A stretch of DNA of 64,000 nt from Aquilonibacter sp963703325 (GCA_963703325.1 OY969805.1:2418001-2482000); one strand, 5' to 3'; positions 28,168 to 37,302 are shown, counted from the first letter of the stretch. The notes: generated by a model from the sequence alone, not told the origin. Program-made: numbers and translations.

Positions 28168-28197
28168 AGCCGGAATCGGCTCGGGCTTTTCTTTTTC
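28168..28197 (+). terminator. Hairpin plus T-tract directly before the HD-GYP start codon
   Basis: AGCCG-GAAT-CGGCT (28168-28181), with an alternative pairing to GGGCT at 28183-28187, followed by TTTTCTTTTT reaching to the ATG at 28198. Short but well placed. It may end the upstream transcript or attenuate the HD-GYP gene. Confidence 0.45.
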
Positions 28198-29184
28198 ATG
28201 TCTGCGATACGGACCCTAACGGCCCTTGGGGCGGCCCTCGGCCAAACGATCCCCGCATTGGCGCGCACTGCCGCCGACTCGGTGACGATGCCGTCGCTCG
28301 TCGGAAGCGCGCACATCGAGGAGACCTTAGCGGTGCTGCTCGACCGCCTCTGCCTCTCGCTGACGCTCGCCAAGCCGGTCGGGCTGGCCGCTTGGGCGGA
28401 GCGCGAGTCGACCCGTTTTGGGCGCGCCGGCGTCGTCGACTTGACCGGCGCCGCGACGCACACGATCGCGCTTGCGGCCGGGGCCTACGAAGCGGATCAG
28501 CGTCGACTGCTGGCCTTTCTGGATGTCCTGGCGACGGAAATCGAGCGTGCAACCCTCGGAACCGATGGTGAGGATGCGGACGATCGTCCGGGCGCCGAAG
28601 GCACCACAGCATTGCTCGCGATGCTTGCCGAGCGCGACTATGGAACCTGCTGCCACTCCAAGGCGACCGCAGAATGGGCGCGGCGTTTGGCTACGGCGAT
28701 GGATTGCAACGCCGAGACGACAGAATTCATCGCGCTCTGCGCCCTACTGCACGACATCGGCAAGATTTCGACGCCCGATCACGTCTTGCTCAAGCCTGCA
28801 CCGCTCGCAATGGATGAGTGGGACATTATGCGCGATCATGCCGCCGCGGGTGCGCGCATCCTCAGTCAGATTCCGTCGCTGCAGCGCTGCGCGATCGTCG
28901 TCCGCTCGCATCACGAACGCTACGACGGGGCAGGCTATCCCGATGGTTTGTACGGCGCGAGCATCCCGTTCGAAGCGCGCGTCGTGGCCGTTGCCGACGC
29001 GTTTCACGCGATGATTAGCGAGCGCCCATACCGGCAACCGGTGGCGCCGCGACAAGCGCTGCAAATACTGCAAGACGGGCGCGGCTCGCAGTGGGATGCC
29101 GAGGTCGTTGACGCGATGTTGGGCATGTTCGCCCGTCGCGTGACCATCGTGTCGCACGCGCATACACAACTTTCCTCGGCATAG
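28198..29184 (+). CDS. HD-GYP domain cyclic-di-GMP phosphodiesterase
   Basis: 328 residues. The HD-GYP signature is in the second half: 'ALLHDIGKISTPDHVLLKPAPL', 'MRDHAAAGARIL', 'VVRSHHERYDGAGYPDGL', 'IPFEARVVAVADAFHAMISERPYR'. The HD pair and the GYP motif are intact, so it should hydrolyse c-di-GMP. The N-terminal 130 residues are helical with no recognised sensor. No ribosome-binding site precedes the ATG 28198 because the terminator T-tract occupies that place. An internal ATG at 28288 is an alternative start. A clean terminator follows the gene. Confidence 0.9.
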   Translation: MSAIRTLTALGAALGQTIPALARTAADSVTMPSLVGSAHIEETLAVLLDRLCLSLTLAKPVGLAAWAERESTRFGRAGVVDLTGAATHTIALAAGAYEADQRRLLAFLDVLATEIERATLGTDGEDADDRPGAEGTTALLAMLAERDYGTCCHSKATAEWARRLATAMDCNAETTEFIALCALLHDIGKISTPDHVLLKPAPLAMDEWDIMRDHAAAGARILSQIPSLQRCAIVVRSHHERYDGAGYPDGLYGASIPFEARVVAVADAFHAMISERPYRQPVAPRQALQILQDGRGSQWDAEVVDAMLGMFARRVTIVSHAHTQLSSA

Positions 29185-29215
29185 TGCCGGGGGAATGCTT
29201 ACCGGGTGGTGGGCG

Positions 29216-29245
29216 AGGGGCGCCGCGAAAGCGGCGCCTCTTTTG
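29216..29245 (+). terminator. Intrinsic terminator after the HD-GYP gene
   Basis: An 11-bp stem (29216-29226 with 29231-29241, one G-U pair) closed by a GAAA tetraloop and followed by TTTTGTT. Textbook geometry. Confidence 0.85.
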
Positions 29246-29287
29246 TTGCGCCATACAGTTGGCACTCCAGCCTGCGATGCTGGGTGC

Positions 29288-29743
29288 ATGAACGACTACG
29301 TGATCGGCTCCGGGGCGGTCCTGACCGCCGGCCCGAACGCCAGCATCGCCGGGGCGACCCTCCATGCGCAGACCGATGCCGCCATCGCGGCGAGCGTTCA
29401 GGCCGCCATCCTCGATTTCGAGTCCACCAACGGGGCGGATCTCTCGAAGATCGTGGCGGTCGCCACCGGTTGGAACCGGGGGCGCGTCCGCGCCGAACTG
29501 ATCGATCCGCTGTTGTCGCAAGGCGCCTGCACGCTGGCCGACGTCATCGGGCTCCTGGCTCACGGCGCGCAAACGGCTGAGGTTCATCTCTTCGCGCGGT
29601 GGCTGCCCGACGACGTGCTCACGGCCGCTCTCGGACTCGAACGCATCACCGTCGTCGCGCACCCGCTCGAGAGCATCCGCCAGGCCGCCTTGATCTGCGG
29701 CCAAAGCTTCACCCGCTGGCCCTCCCCGCTAAGAGCCGCCTAA
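29288..29743 (+). CDS. Hypothetical protein
   Basis: 151 residues from ATG 29288, the first residues being 'MNDYVIGSGAVLTAGPNASI'. No signal peptide or membrane helix. The pattern of short strands and helices ('IAGATLHAQTDAAIAASVQAA', 'EVHLFARWLPDDVLTAAL', 'ERITVVAHPLESIRQAALIC') suggests an alpha/beta domain with a helix-turn-helix-like centre ('GWNRGRVRAELIDPLL'). It sits alone between the HD-GYP terminator and the two-component genes and might belong to either signalling unit. No family recognised. Confidence 0.55.
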   Translation: MNDYVIGSGAVLTAGPNASIAGATLHAQTDAAIAASVQAAILDFESTNGADLSKIVAVATGWNRGRVRAELIDPLLSQGACTLADVIGLLAHGAQTAEVHLFARWLPDDVLTAALGLERITVVAHPLESIRQAALICGQSFTRWPSPLRAA

Positions 29744-29796
29744 CCTCCGCCATGGTTCAGGGCGTTCTCAGCGCGAGAATGCTACTGTGAACCTAG

Positions 29797-30489
29797 ATGC
29801 CTACAATGCTTCATGCCCGCGTCGCCGTGGTCGATGACGACCGGATGATCCGTGAAATGCTCGAGCTCGGGCTCTCACGCGAGGGATACGACGTTCAGTC
29901 TGCCTCCGACGGTTTCGCCGCGCTCGATTTAGTGCGGCGCTTCGACCCTGAAGTGATCGTGCTCGACATCATGATGCCCAAGATCGACGGCATTGCCTTG
30001 CTTCCCAAGCTGCGCGAGATCACTCAGGCGCCGATCGTTATGCTGACCGCCAAGGGCGGCACCGAGGACAAAGTGCAGAGCCTCACCGCCGGCGCAGATG
30101 ACTACCTGGTCAAGCCGTTCGTCTTCGAAGAGTTGATCGCGCGTCTCCAAGCCAAGCTGCGCCGGCCGCAGCTCATCGAAGAGAATGTGTTGCGCTGGCG
30201 CGATCTCGCGCTCAATCCGCAGACGCGCGAGCTCGTGCGCGGCAAAGAAGGCGTCGAGCTGACGCAGCGAGAGTTTGACTTGCTCTCGGTCTTCATGCGT
30301 GAACCGCGCCGCGTCTTTAGCAAAGATCATTTGCTCGAGATCGTGTGGGGTCACGACTTTGAGGGTGGGCCGAATATCGTCGAGACCTACATCTCCTATC
30401 TACGGGCCAAGATCGATCGCCCCGGCGAACGCGGCTCGTTTATCCGGACGGTGCGCGGCGTCGGCTACGGCCTCTCGCAGCATAGTTAA
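29797..30489 (+). CDS. OmpR-family response regulator
   Basis: 230 residues. The receiver has the acidic pair 'VVDDDRMIREML', phospho-acceptor Asp in 'VIVLDIMMPKIDG', Thr in 'IVMLTAKGG' and Lys in 'DDYLVKPF'. The winged helix is complete ('LTQREFDLLSVFMREPRRVFS', 'VETYISYLRAKIDRPG', 'IRTVRGVGYGL'). It resembles actinobacterial MprA/MtrA-type regulators. The histidine kinase gene starts 25 bp downstream, a cognate pair. Confidence 0.95.
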   Translation: MPTMLHARVAVVDDDRMIREMLELGLSREGYDVQSASDGFAALDLVRRFDPEVIVLDIMMPKIDGIALLPKLREITQAPIVMLTAKGGTEDKVQSLTAGADDYLVKPFVFEELIARLQAKLRRPQLIEENVLRWRDLALNPQTRELVRGKEGVELTQREFDLLSVFMREPRRVFSKDHLLEIVWGHDFEGGPNIVETYISYLRAKIDRPGERGSFIRTVRGVGYGLSQHS

Positions 30490-30513
30490 GGCTTGCCGAA
30501 GAACGTTGGAGCG

Positions 30514-31983
30514 ATGAAGCTTTCGATCGTATCGCGGCTGTCGCTCCTCTACGCGGTCCTCCTGGGGATCACCGTGATGGTGGTGATCGTCGCGTCGAGC
30601 ATTGCCCTCGTCCTCGATCTCTACAGCTTCAACCGGGACATCGTGCTGGCCAAGCATGAGGAGGCCCGGACCCTCGTCGATCAGTATCGCGCCGACGGCA
30701 TGTCGCTCAAAGCGGCGGCGCCGCAAATCGCCAATACACTCAGCGGTATCGGCCTCAGTGTCGCGGTGTTCGACGACCACGGCAACTTCCTCGGTGGGGA
30801 TAAGGCCGTGCATCCGCGGCTGCTCGCGCGTCTCGTCGCATCGCATCTCCACGGCGCGAGGACGGGGAACGCGCCGAACCGCTTCGGGACAGGGTTGTTG
30901 TTTGGTCCGCCTGGAGGCGCGCCGGGTTCTCCGCCGCCGCGTGGTGCCTCCTCGCTGCTCTTCCGCGCAAACGAGAGTGGAACGTTGCCGCCTCCTGAGC
31001 CGTCGTACATTGCGCCCGTCAACGGCGGCTACGTCGCGTTCCAACCGTCGGTCGCGCTGTTGTGGGTTTCCCTGATTCCGTACTGGCGCGTCGTCATCGT
31101 CGTGGCGATCGTTGCGATGCTGCTCTCATGGCTTGTCGGCCGGCTGTTCGCGAATCAATCACTGCGCCCGATCAACGATTTGACCGAATCGCTCAAGGCG
31201 CTCGCGCGCGGCGATTTCACCCAGCGGCGCTTCATCGCGCCCGGCGGTGACGAGATCGGTACGCTGACCGCGGCCTACAACGACGCGGCAGCCAGCGTCG
31301 CCGAAGCGATGAGCGAGCGACGCGAGACCGAGGAGCGTATGCGCCAATTCGTCGCCGATGCCGGACACGAGTTGCGTACGCCTCTTACGGTGATCGGCGG
31401 CTACATCGACGTGCTCCGTCGCGGCGCCGTTGCCGAACCTACGATTGCCCGTCAAATTCTCGGCACGATGTCGATCGAGAAAGAGCACATGCGCAATCTA
31501 ATCGATCGATTGATGCGTCTCGCGCGTTTGGATTCAGAAACGCCCCCACGCTCCGAAGCGATCGATCTGGCTGAATTGCTGCGTAGTCAGTGTGACGCGG
31601 CGCGCCGGTTAGACGAAACCCGTGAGATCGATTACAGCGTCGATGGCGCCGATAGCCTCGTCGCGGATCGTACCGAACTCGGAGAAGCATTGTGGAATGT
31701 CGTGGAGAACGCGCTGAAATATGCTCCTGAAGCGCCGATTCATTTGCGTGCCGTGCGAAACAACGGCCACACGACGATCACCGTTCGTGACGAGGGTCCC
31801 GGGATGAGTGAGTCCGAGCGTTTGCATGCCTTCGAGCGCTTCTATCGCGGCGACCAGCGCGGCGAGCTAACCGGCAGCGGCCTGGGCCTCGCGATTGCCA
31901 AGCGCGCGGTAGAACGCGCCGGCGGTTCGATCGGGATTGAAAGCGCACCTGCCCGTGGTACAACGGTGAAGATTACGATATGA
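30514..31983 (+). CDS. Sensor histidine kinase
   Basis: 489 residues from ATG 30514. TM1 at about 10-32, a periplasmic domain of about 150 residues with a Pro/Gly-rich stretch ('FGPPGGAPGSPPPRGAS'), TM2 at about 183-207, HAMP to about 265. HisKA H-box 'DAGHELRTPLTVIGGY', N-box 'ALWNVVENALKYAPE', G-boxes 'VRDEGPGMSESE' and 'GSGLGLAIAKRAVERAGG'. It should autophosphorylate and pass phosphate to the adjacent OmpR regulator. The signal sensed is unknown. The disordered Pro-rich sensor segment is unusual. Confidence 0.94.
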   Translation: MKLSIVSRLSLLYAVLLGITVMVVIVASSIALVLDLYSFNRDIVLAKHEEARTLVDQYRADGMSLKAAAPQIANTLSGIGLSVAVFDDHGNFLGGDKAVHPRLLARLVASHLHGARTGNAPNRFGTGLLFGPPGGAPGSPPPRGASSLLFRANESGTLPPPEPSYIAPVNGGYVAFQPSVALLWVSLIPYWRVVIVVAIVAMLLSWLVGRLFANQSLRPINDLTESLKALARGDFTQRRFIAPGGDEIGTLTAAYNDAAASVAEAMSERRETEERMRQFVADAGHELRTPLTVIGGYIDVLRRGAVAEPTIARQILGTMSIEKEHMRNLIDRLMRLARLDSETPPRSEAIDLAELLRSQCDAARRLDETREIDYSVDGADSLVADRTELGEALWNVVENALKYAPEAPIHLRAVRNNGHTTITVRDEGPGMSESERLHAFERFYRGDQRGELTGSGLGLAIAKRAVERAGGSIGIESAPARGTTVKITI

Positions 31984-31988
31984 CCACG

Positions 31989-32013
31989 TTCGGCCGGTCG
32001 ACGGCCGGCCGAA
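31989..32013. repeat. Intergenic palindrome, relative of the post-rpoC element
   Basis: TTCGGCCGG (31989-31997) pairs perfectly with CCGGCCGAA (32005-32013) over a 7-base loop. Its reverse complement continues to ACGAT and matches 15 bases of the element at 13313. It lies between the kinase stop and the TonB receptor gene and may act as a factor-dependent terminator. Confidence 0.55.
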
Positions 32014-32062
32014 TCGTGCTCAGCTTCCTTCAAGCTCGCACACAGTAGAATCACTGCACATA

Positions 32063-35000
32063 ATGAAGCGCCTCCTCGCGGCCGTGCTTGCCGCTACACT
32101 CGCGCCCTTTGCTCCACTGTGCGCATCGGCCCAGCAAAGCGACTCGGGCTCGATTCGCATCGTGGTCGTCGATCAGGCAAGCAAGGCGCCGATCGAGCTC
32201 GCGCGTGTCGTCCTAGATGGTCCGGTCGTGACGAGCGAGTTTACTGATAAGAAGGGCTTGGTCGTCTTCACCGAGGTGCCGGACGGCATCTATCGCGCCC
32301 GCATCGTCCGGCGAGATTATCAGACGGTAACCTCGGCCTCGTTTGAGATCATCAACGGCAACTACGTCACGGTCAATGTCGCGCTCGCGCTTTCGACGCA
32401 ATTGAAAGTCATCGGAACGGTCGAAGCGCATTCATCCGCCGCGATTTCCTCGAGCTCATTCGGCCCGGATTCGGCGGTGCGCAGACTCTCGAGCGACCTC
32501 GCCGATGCGCTCAATAAGCTCTCGGGCGTCTCGGTACAGACGAGCAGTGACGACTCCGATGCGGAGCAGACGATTTCGCTCGACGGTCAAGATGCGAGCC
32601 AGACGGCGCTGACGCTCGACGGCATCCCGCTCAATGCGCCGGGTTCGGCCGGTAATCTGCGCAACTATGCCACCTGTTTGTTTACCGGCGCGGGCGTTCG
32701 CAATGGACCGCAGCTCGGCGGACTCGCCGGCGGCGTGAACTTCAGCACGCTTCAGCCGACGATCTCGTGGGAGTCCTACGATTCGCTGATGCTTGGTTCC
32801 AATGCCAACACCAGTTGGCAAGCCGCCGAGACCGGGTCAGACGGGAAGCTTTCTACAGCGCTCAACCTCTGCGGCGGCGACAAGACGAGTTGGTTGGACG
32901 GCATGCTCTACACCGACGCCAGCGGTCTCGATTACGTTCACAACGGCGATGCGAACAGCTTCGGCACGTCGGCGAAATTCCGTTACGAGTTCGGCGATTC
33001 GCAGACGATCACCGGCACGTTCTTGAGCTCGGACCACATCACGAACATCGTCTGCGCGCGCATCCAATACGACGGCATTCCCTGCGGTTACGGGCCAAAC
33101 AATTTTTCGTCGGGAAGCGTCAGTCTGTTCTCGCTGACCGACGATCTCTTGATCGGCGCGACCTCCGTTCAAGCGACGATCTACGGGAATCACTCGACGT
33201 CGCTCAGCGACGAACTCGATCGCTATGTCGACGGCGCTGCCTCGCCCATCGGCTCCTCGGGGCTCAACGATAGCCGCGGCTTCACGCTCAACGCGATCCT
33301 TCCGGCAGCGCAACGGCACACGATCTCGATCACGGCCTACGGCTCGTGGGGCGATTCGCAGACGTTCCCGCTCAACGACGCTGCCGAGCCCTACTATACC
33401 AACGCGCAGCAAAGCAGGTATGCCGCCGCCGAGATCACCGACTCGATCCACTCCAACGAGCATCTAACATTTTCCGAATCAGTCGGTCTGACGCAGTCCA
33501 CCGGCGGGTTCGGCAGCGTGCTTGAGTCACTTGGGACAACCTGGCACCCGACCAAGTACGACACCTACACGGCTTCATACACGATGCAAGGCTCGCCCGG
33601 ACAACAAACGCGCTCGACGATTCTCAGCGACCCCGACGCGCTTCGCTTTACGTGCGACGGTGACAATAGCGTGGCCTTCGGCAACGCACCGGGCGCGTCG
33701 CCCGAAGCAAGCTCCTCGACGTCGACGAACCTCACGTATACGCGCAGCTGGATCGGTGGCGATCTCTCGGTGCGCCTCTACCGTCAGATGCAGAAGAACA
33801 CGCTGCTGCCGACCGATGTGAACGGCACGATCCTGCTGGCAAACGGCACGATTACGCCTTCATACGTTGCAGCCGTGCAACAGATCTTTCAGAGTACGGC
33901 GGGCTGCGGCGCGGCAACGCCGTTTAGTCCGAGCCAGCTCTATTTCAGCACGCCGGTCGCCGGCGTCGATCGCCTCTATCAGGGCGTCCAGGTCACCGGT
34001 TACGCCACGCTCGGGAATCTGATCGTGCAGCCGTTCTGGAACACGACCGTTTCGCAAGCGATCTCCGACTCGCCCCTGATCGACAATCCGTACTCGATCA
34101 CGCAGTCCGGGCAGCAATTGCCCAACGTTCCGTTGCAGCGGGCCGGCGTGATCTTCGATTACAAGGCGCGTCACTCGGCAATCGAATACTACGCCGACGC
34201 GGAGTACAACGGGCGGAATAATCCCAACAATCTGCCTGCGTACACGCAATACGATGCTGCCGTCAACGTGGCGTTCAGCAAGGGAAATCTGACGATCGCG
34301 GCGGCCAACATCTTCGGCACGTATTCCGGCATCTTCTCGAGCTACGCGAACGCGGTGCCGTTCTACACCCAGAGCGGGCAGATCGTGCCGAACGTCGCGC
34401 GGCCGCTCACGCCGCGCAGTTATACCGTCACGTACACGTTACGGTACGGCCCGGGGGCGCTCGGCAATACGCACGTCGCGACGACGCGTCCCGCACCTGG
34501 TGGCGGCGGCCGCGGCGGCGGTGGCGGCGGTGGGTTCCGCCCACAGCCGTTACCGAGCACGGTACCGGCGAATCCGCTCGACGTCTCATCGGACGATCAG
34601 CGTTGTCCCGCGGACGCCCACGCGACCGCACTGCAGCTTTCGAACGAACTCAAGGCCTATGTCGCGCAGATCGAAGCGGCAAAAACTGCGGCGGGATATC
34701 CAACAACGATGCCGCCGCCGCAAATCACCGATGCCACGGTTACCTATCACGGCATGGGTAGCACGTATGCGCTCTCGATTCAGCCCCACTTCCAAACCCA
34801 GGCGCCAACGTTGCGGCTCGCCTCTGAAGAACTCGTCGCCGCAAGCCCGAGCCCTGTTCCCGGGCAAAGTCCGCAACCCGGTCAGCGCGGCGGTAATCGC
34901 GGCGGTGGCGGCGGGTTGCGCGTTTTCTTTGGGTGCTTGACGCTCCATATCGCGCAGCCCGACGAAGTCACCGCGCACAATCTCTACACGCCGAGCTCGA

Positions 35001-35512
35001 CGCTCTTCGGCGCGCCCCAGCTCACGTTCATGCCGTCGGTCGGACTTTATGCGGTCGGGCGGCCGCCGCAAGCCGGTCAAGAGAGTTTCCGCGTCTACAC
35101 GCTGCCTTCGACACCGCCGAAGGATCCATTCGAAGTACGCACGGCAACCGAGTGCACCGGCGATCTGAAGAATACCGCGACGGAAGCACTGGCTGAGTTG
35201 CGCGCCTACTTTACCAGCGGAACGGCACCGCATTTGTGGACAATTGCCGCGCACGCCGCAAAGAACGGCACCTGGTACAGCCTTGTGCCGGGCGATCCGA
35301 CGCTCGTGTTCTCGCTGCTCTTCTGTGGACGCATTGCCGCGGCCACGCCACAGGAGGTCGTGCCGAAGGGTTGGGACGGCGTGATGCAGCCGAACCTCAA
35401 CTACAATGCTGCGTGGGGACTCTATCTGGTGCGCCAGCCGCCGCGACAACCGAATCCGAACGCAAGCCCCCGCGCAGGAAATCCAGCGCCGCCGCCGCCA
35501 CCGCGCAACTAA
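32063..35512 (+). CDS. TonB-dependent receptor with a duplicated two-cysteine C-terminal extension
   Basis: 1149 residues. Signal peptide (to about SAQQ, residue 24), carboxypeptidase-regulatory-like domain (about 28-115), plug (about 130-235: 'LSGVSVQTSSDDSDAEQTISL'-like) and a barrel ending near residue 795 with the strand 'RSYTVTYTLRY'. Then follow about 350 residues not found in ordinary receptors. They comprise a Gly-rich linker, a module with Cys848 and Cys958, and a second copy with Cys1031 and Cys1088, ending in a Pro-rich tail. Both modules start 'NPLDV' / 'DPFEV' and share 'LSNELKAYV' / 'LAELRAYF' and a 'GLYAVGRPP' / 'GLYLVRQPP' ending. The extension should face the periplasm. No ribosome-binding site is visible and TAGAAT at 32046-32051 hints at a near-leaderless message. 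Confidence 0.85.
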   Translation: MKRLLAAVLAATLAPFAPLCASAQQSDSGSIRIVVVDQASKAPIELARVVLDGPVVTSEFTDKKGLVVFTEVPDGIYRARIVRRDYQTVTSASFEIINGNYVTVNVALALSTQLKVIGTVEAHSSAAISSSSFGPDSAVRRLSSDLADALNKLSGVSVQTSSDDSDAEQTISLDGQDASQTALTLDGIPLNAPGSAGNLRNYATCLFTGAGVRNGPQLGGLAGGVNFSTLQPTISWESYDSLMLGSNANTSWQAAETGSDGKLSTALNLCGGDKTSWLDGMLYTDASGLDYVHNGDANSFGTSAKFRYEFGDSQTITGTFLSSDHITNIVCARIQYDGIPCGYGPNNFSSGSVSLFSLTDDLLIGATSVQATIYGNHSTSLSDELDRYVDGAASPIGSSGLNDSRGFTLNAILPAAQRHTISITAYGSWGDSQTFPLNDAAEPYYTNAQQSRYAAAEITDSIHSNEHLTFSESVGLTQSTGGFGSVLESLGTTWHPTKYDTYTASYTMQGSPGQQTRSTILSDPDALRFTCDGDNSVAFGNAPGASPEASSSTSTNLTYTRSWIGGDLSVRLYRQMQKNTLLPTDVNGTILLANGTITPSYVAAVQQIFQSTAGCGAATPFSPSQLYFSTPVAGVDRLYQGVQVTGYATLGNLIVQPFWNTTVSQAISDSPLIDNPYSITQSGQQLPNVPLQRAGVIFDYKARHSAIEYYADAEYNGRNNPNNLPAYTQYDAAVNVAFSKGNLTIAAANIFGTYSGIFSSYANAVPFYTQSGQIVPNVARPLTPRSYTVTYTLRYGPGALGNTHVATTRPAPGGGGRGGGGGGGFRPQPLPSTVPANPLDVSSDDQRCPADAHATALQLSNELKAYVAQIEAAKTAAGYPTTMPPPQITDATVTYHGMGSTYALSIQPHFQTQAPTLRLASEELVAASPSPVPGQSPQPGQRGGNRGGGGGLRVFFGCLTLHIAQPDEVTAHNLYTPSSTLFGAPQLTFMPSVGLYAVGRPPQAGQESFRVYTLPSTPPKDPFEVRTATECTGDLKNTATEALAELRAYFTSGTAPHLWTIAAHAAKNGTWYSLVPGDPTLVFSLLFCGRIAAATPQEVVPKGWDGVMQPNLNYNAAWGLYLVRQPPRQPNPNASPRAGNPAPPPPPRN

Positions 35513-36024
35513 ACTTCCGGAGAAATACCCCGCGCCCGCGCGTGCTCGACCATCTCGCGCATGCGCGGGTGCGTGCCCGGAATCGTTGCAACCCACGGCT
35601 CGAAGCGCGGAACGGGTTCGCCGCAGCGGAACAGCACGTACCACACGTTCATATCGCCGAGAAAGGCGAATCGCTTTTTCATGTCCTTGGCGAGCGCGGC
35701 GTAACCGGAAAACGACGCCACATAGGCATGAAAGCTGCCGCACTCACGCGCTATCATGAGCAAGGCTTGCGCGTTGGCGATCGTCGCCTGCACCTTGCGC
35801 GGGACGCGCAATACGCCGTCCTGCGCGAGAATGCGTTCGGCGTCGATGCTATCGAAGACGCCGACTTGCTGCGGGTCGAAATTCGCAAACGCCTCGCGGT
35901 AGGCGTCCCAGTGCTGCGCGATCTGCGACCATTTTACGCCGGCTTGAAATACCGCGCGGGTCATGATCTCGAGGATTTGCGCCGGCGTAGGGTCCGGCAT
36001 GATCTCCGGGATCGCCGTCACCAC
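35509..36024 (-). CDS. DNA-3-methyladenine glycosylase I (Tag)-like protein without the catalytic Glu
   Basis: 171 residues. The order of Tag motifs is kept: 'VFQAGVKWSQIAQHWDAYREAF', 'FDPQQVGVFDSIDAERIL', 'VPRKVQATIANAQALL', 'GSFHAYVASF'. Compared with the Tag motif EGFQAGLSW, the Glu position is Ala here (RAVFQAG). The N-terminal Cys and other zinc ligands of Tag are absent. So the fold is probably a helix-hairpin-helix DNA-binding protein that has lost or altered base excision. The stop overlaps the TonB receptor stop by four bases. The M20 gene lies upstream on the same strand with a 6-bp gap. Confidence 0.7.
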   Translation of the reverse strand: MVTAIPEIMPDPTPAQILEIMTRAVFQAGVKWSQIAQHWDAYREAFANFDPQQVGVFDSIDAERILAQDGVLRVPRKVQATIANAQALLMIARECGSFHAYVASFSGYAALAKDMKKRFAFLGDMNVWYVLFRCGEPVPRFEPWVATIPGTHPRMREMVEHARARGISPEV

Positions 36025-36030
36025 GGCGAA

Positions 36031-37209
36031 CTAAGGTGCGTTTCGCGCTGCGTCGAGTGCGAGCGCCGTCATCATTGCGACGCCGTTGGGCAAGGCGTTC
36101 TCGTCGATGTCGAACAGGCTCGAGTGGTGCGGATGGCTGGTTTGCGGTCCGCCGCTGCAGCCCAGGGTATAGAAGCACGACGGCACGCGCTGTGCGAAAA
36201 ACGAGAAGTCTTCGGCGCCCATCAATTGCGACACGTCGACGACGGGCGACTCGCCGATGGTGGCGACGGCGAGGGCGCGCGCGTACTGCGTCTGTGCGGG
36301 ATCGTTGGCGGTCACCGGATAGCGCCAAATATAGGCGTACTCGTAGGTTGCGCCCGAGGCATCGCAGCACGCGCGCAGAACGCGCTCGATGCGCTCCGGC
36401 ATCGCGTTACGCACGTCGTCGGTAAACGCGCGAACCGTGCCGAGCATCCTCGTCGTGCGCGGGATGACGTTGTGGGTCGTGCCGCCGTTGATTGCGCCAA
36501 TCGTGACGACGGCCGGCTCGAGCGGATCGACCATGCGCGACACGATTTGTTGCACGCTCGTGATAAAGCTCGCGGCCGTGTAGATCGGATCCACCGCGTA
36601 GTGCGGAGCGGCGCCGTGCCCGCCGACGCCGATAACATCGATTTCGATCGAGTCGCTCGACGCATACATCGGGCCTTCGCGAAAACCCAGCACGCCGGTC
36701 GGGTATAAGGTATTGAGATGAAGACCGTAGGCGCGTTCGATGCCGAAACGCTCGATCACACCGTCATCGATCATCGCTTTTGCGCCGCCGAGACCTTCCT
36801 CAGCGGGTTGAAAGAGGAGCACGACCGTTCCCGCGACCTCGTCGCGGCGGTCAGCGATCAGTGCGGCCGCACCTAGTAAAATCGCGACGTGTCCGTCGTG
36901 TCCGCACGCGTGCATCGTCCCATCGGCCTGCGAGCGGTAGGCGTGATCGCGTTCCTCGAGGATTGGGAGCGCATCCATATCGGCACGCAGCATGATTGTC
37001 CGGCCCGGCCGCGCCCCGCGCAGCAGTCCGACGACGCCAGTCGTCCCGATGCCCTCGTGGACTTCGTAACCAAGCGCGCGCAAACGGTCGGCAACTATGC
37101 CGGCTGTACGGTGCTCGTGGAAGCCAAGCTCGGGATGCATGTGCAAGTCGCGGCGGATCAAGATGACGTCGTCAGAGAGCCGCTGCGGAACGGTGATCGT
37201 CGCTGCCAT
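36031..37209 (-). CDS. M20-family amidohydrolase (hippuricase/indole-acetyl-amino-acid hydrolase type)
   Basis: 392 residues from ATG 37209 ('MAATITVPQRL'), the common length. Upstream in-frame starts (37239, 37371) extend over a region unlike the family. Metal-binding motifs are 'RRDLHMHPELGFHE', 'LRADMDALPI', 'MHACGHDGHVAILLGAA', 'QPAEEGLGGA', and the last ligand in 'SHPHHSSLFDIDE'. The dimerisation-domain Gly-His is 'GGHGAAPHYAVDPI'. It hydrolyses N-acyl amino acids or aminobenzoyl/hippurate-type amides. With an aromatic-CoA cluster nearby, an aryl amide substrate is conceivable. Confidence 0.92.
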   Translation of the reverse strand: MAATITVPQRLSDDVILIRRDLHMHPELGFHEHRTAGIVADRLRALGYEVHEGIGTTGVVGLLRGARPGRTIMLRADMDALPILEERDHAYRSQADGTMHACGHDGHVAILLGAAALIADRRDEVAGTVVLLFQPAEEGLGGAKAMIDDGVIERFGIERAYGLHLNTLYPTGVLGFREGPMYASSDSIEIDVIGVGGHGAAPHYAVDPIYTAASFITSVQQIVSRMVDPLEPAVVTIGAINGGTTHNVIPRTTRMLGTVRAFTDDVRNAMPERIERVLRACCDASGATYEYAYIWRYPVTANDPAQTQYARALAVATIGESPVVDVSQLMGAEDFSFFAQRVPSCFYTLGCSGGPQTSHPHHSSLFDIDENALPNGVAMMTALALDAARNAP

Positions 37210-37302
37210 CGTGCGAGGGTTCTGCAGCCGCGCGGCCATCCCCGGCAGGGACTCCGGATGAAGGAGTCGCAGAACGCCGCACGCGCAAGAGAGGCGCCGC
37301 CA

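Noticed and set aside
35236..36708. 490-codon open frame on the plus strand
   Set aside because: Antisense to the M20 amidohydrolase and the Tag-like gene, both with intact motifs.
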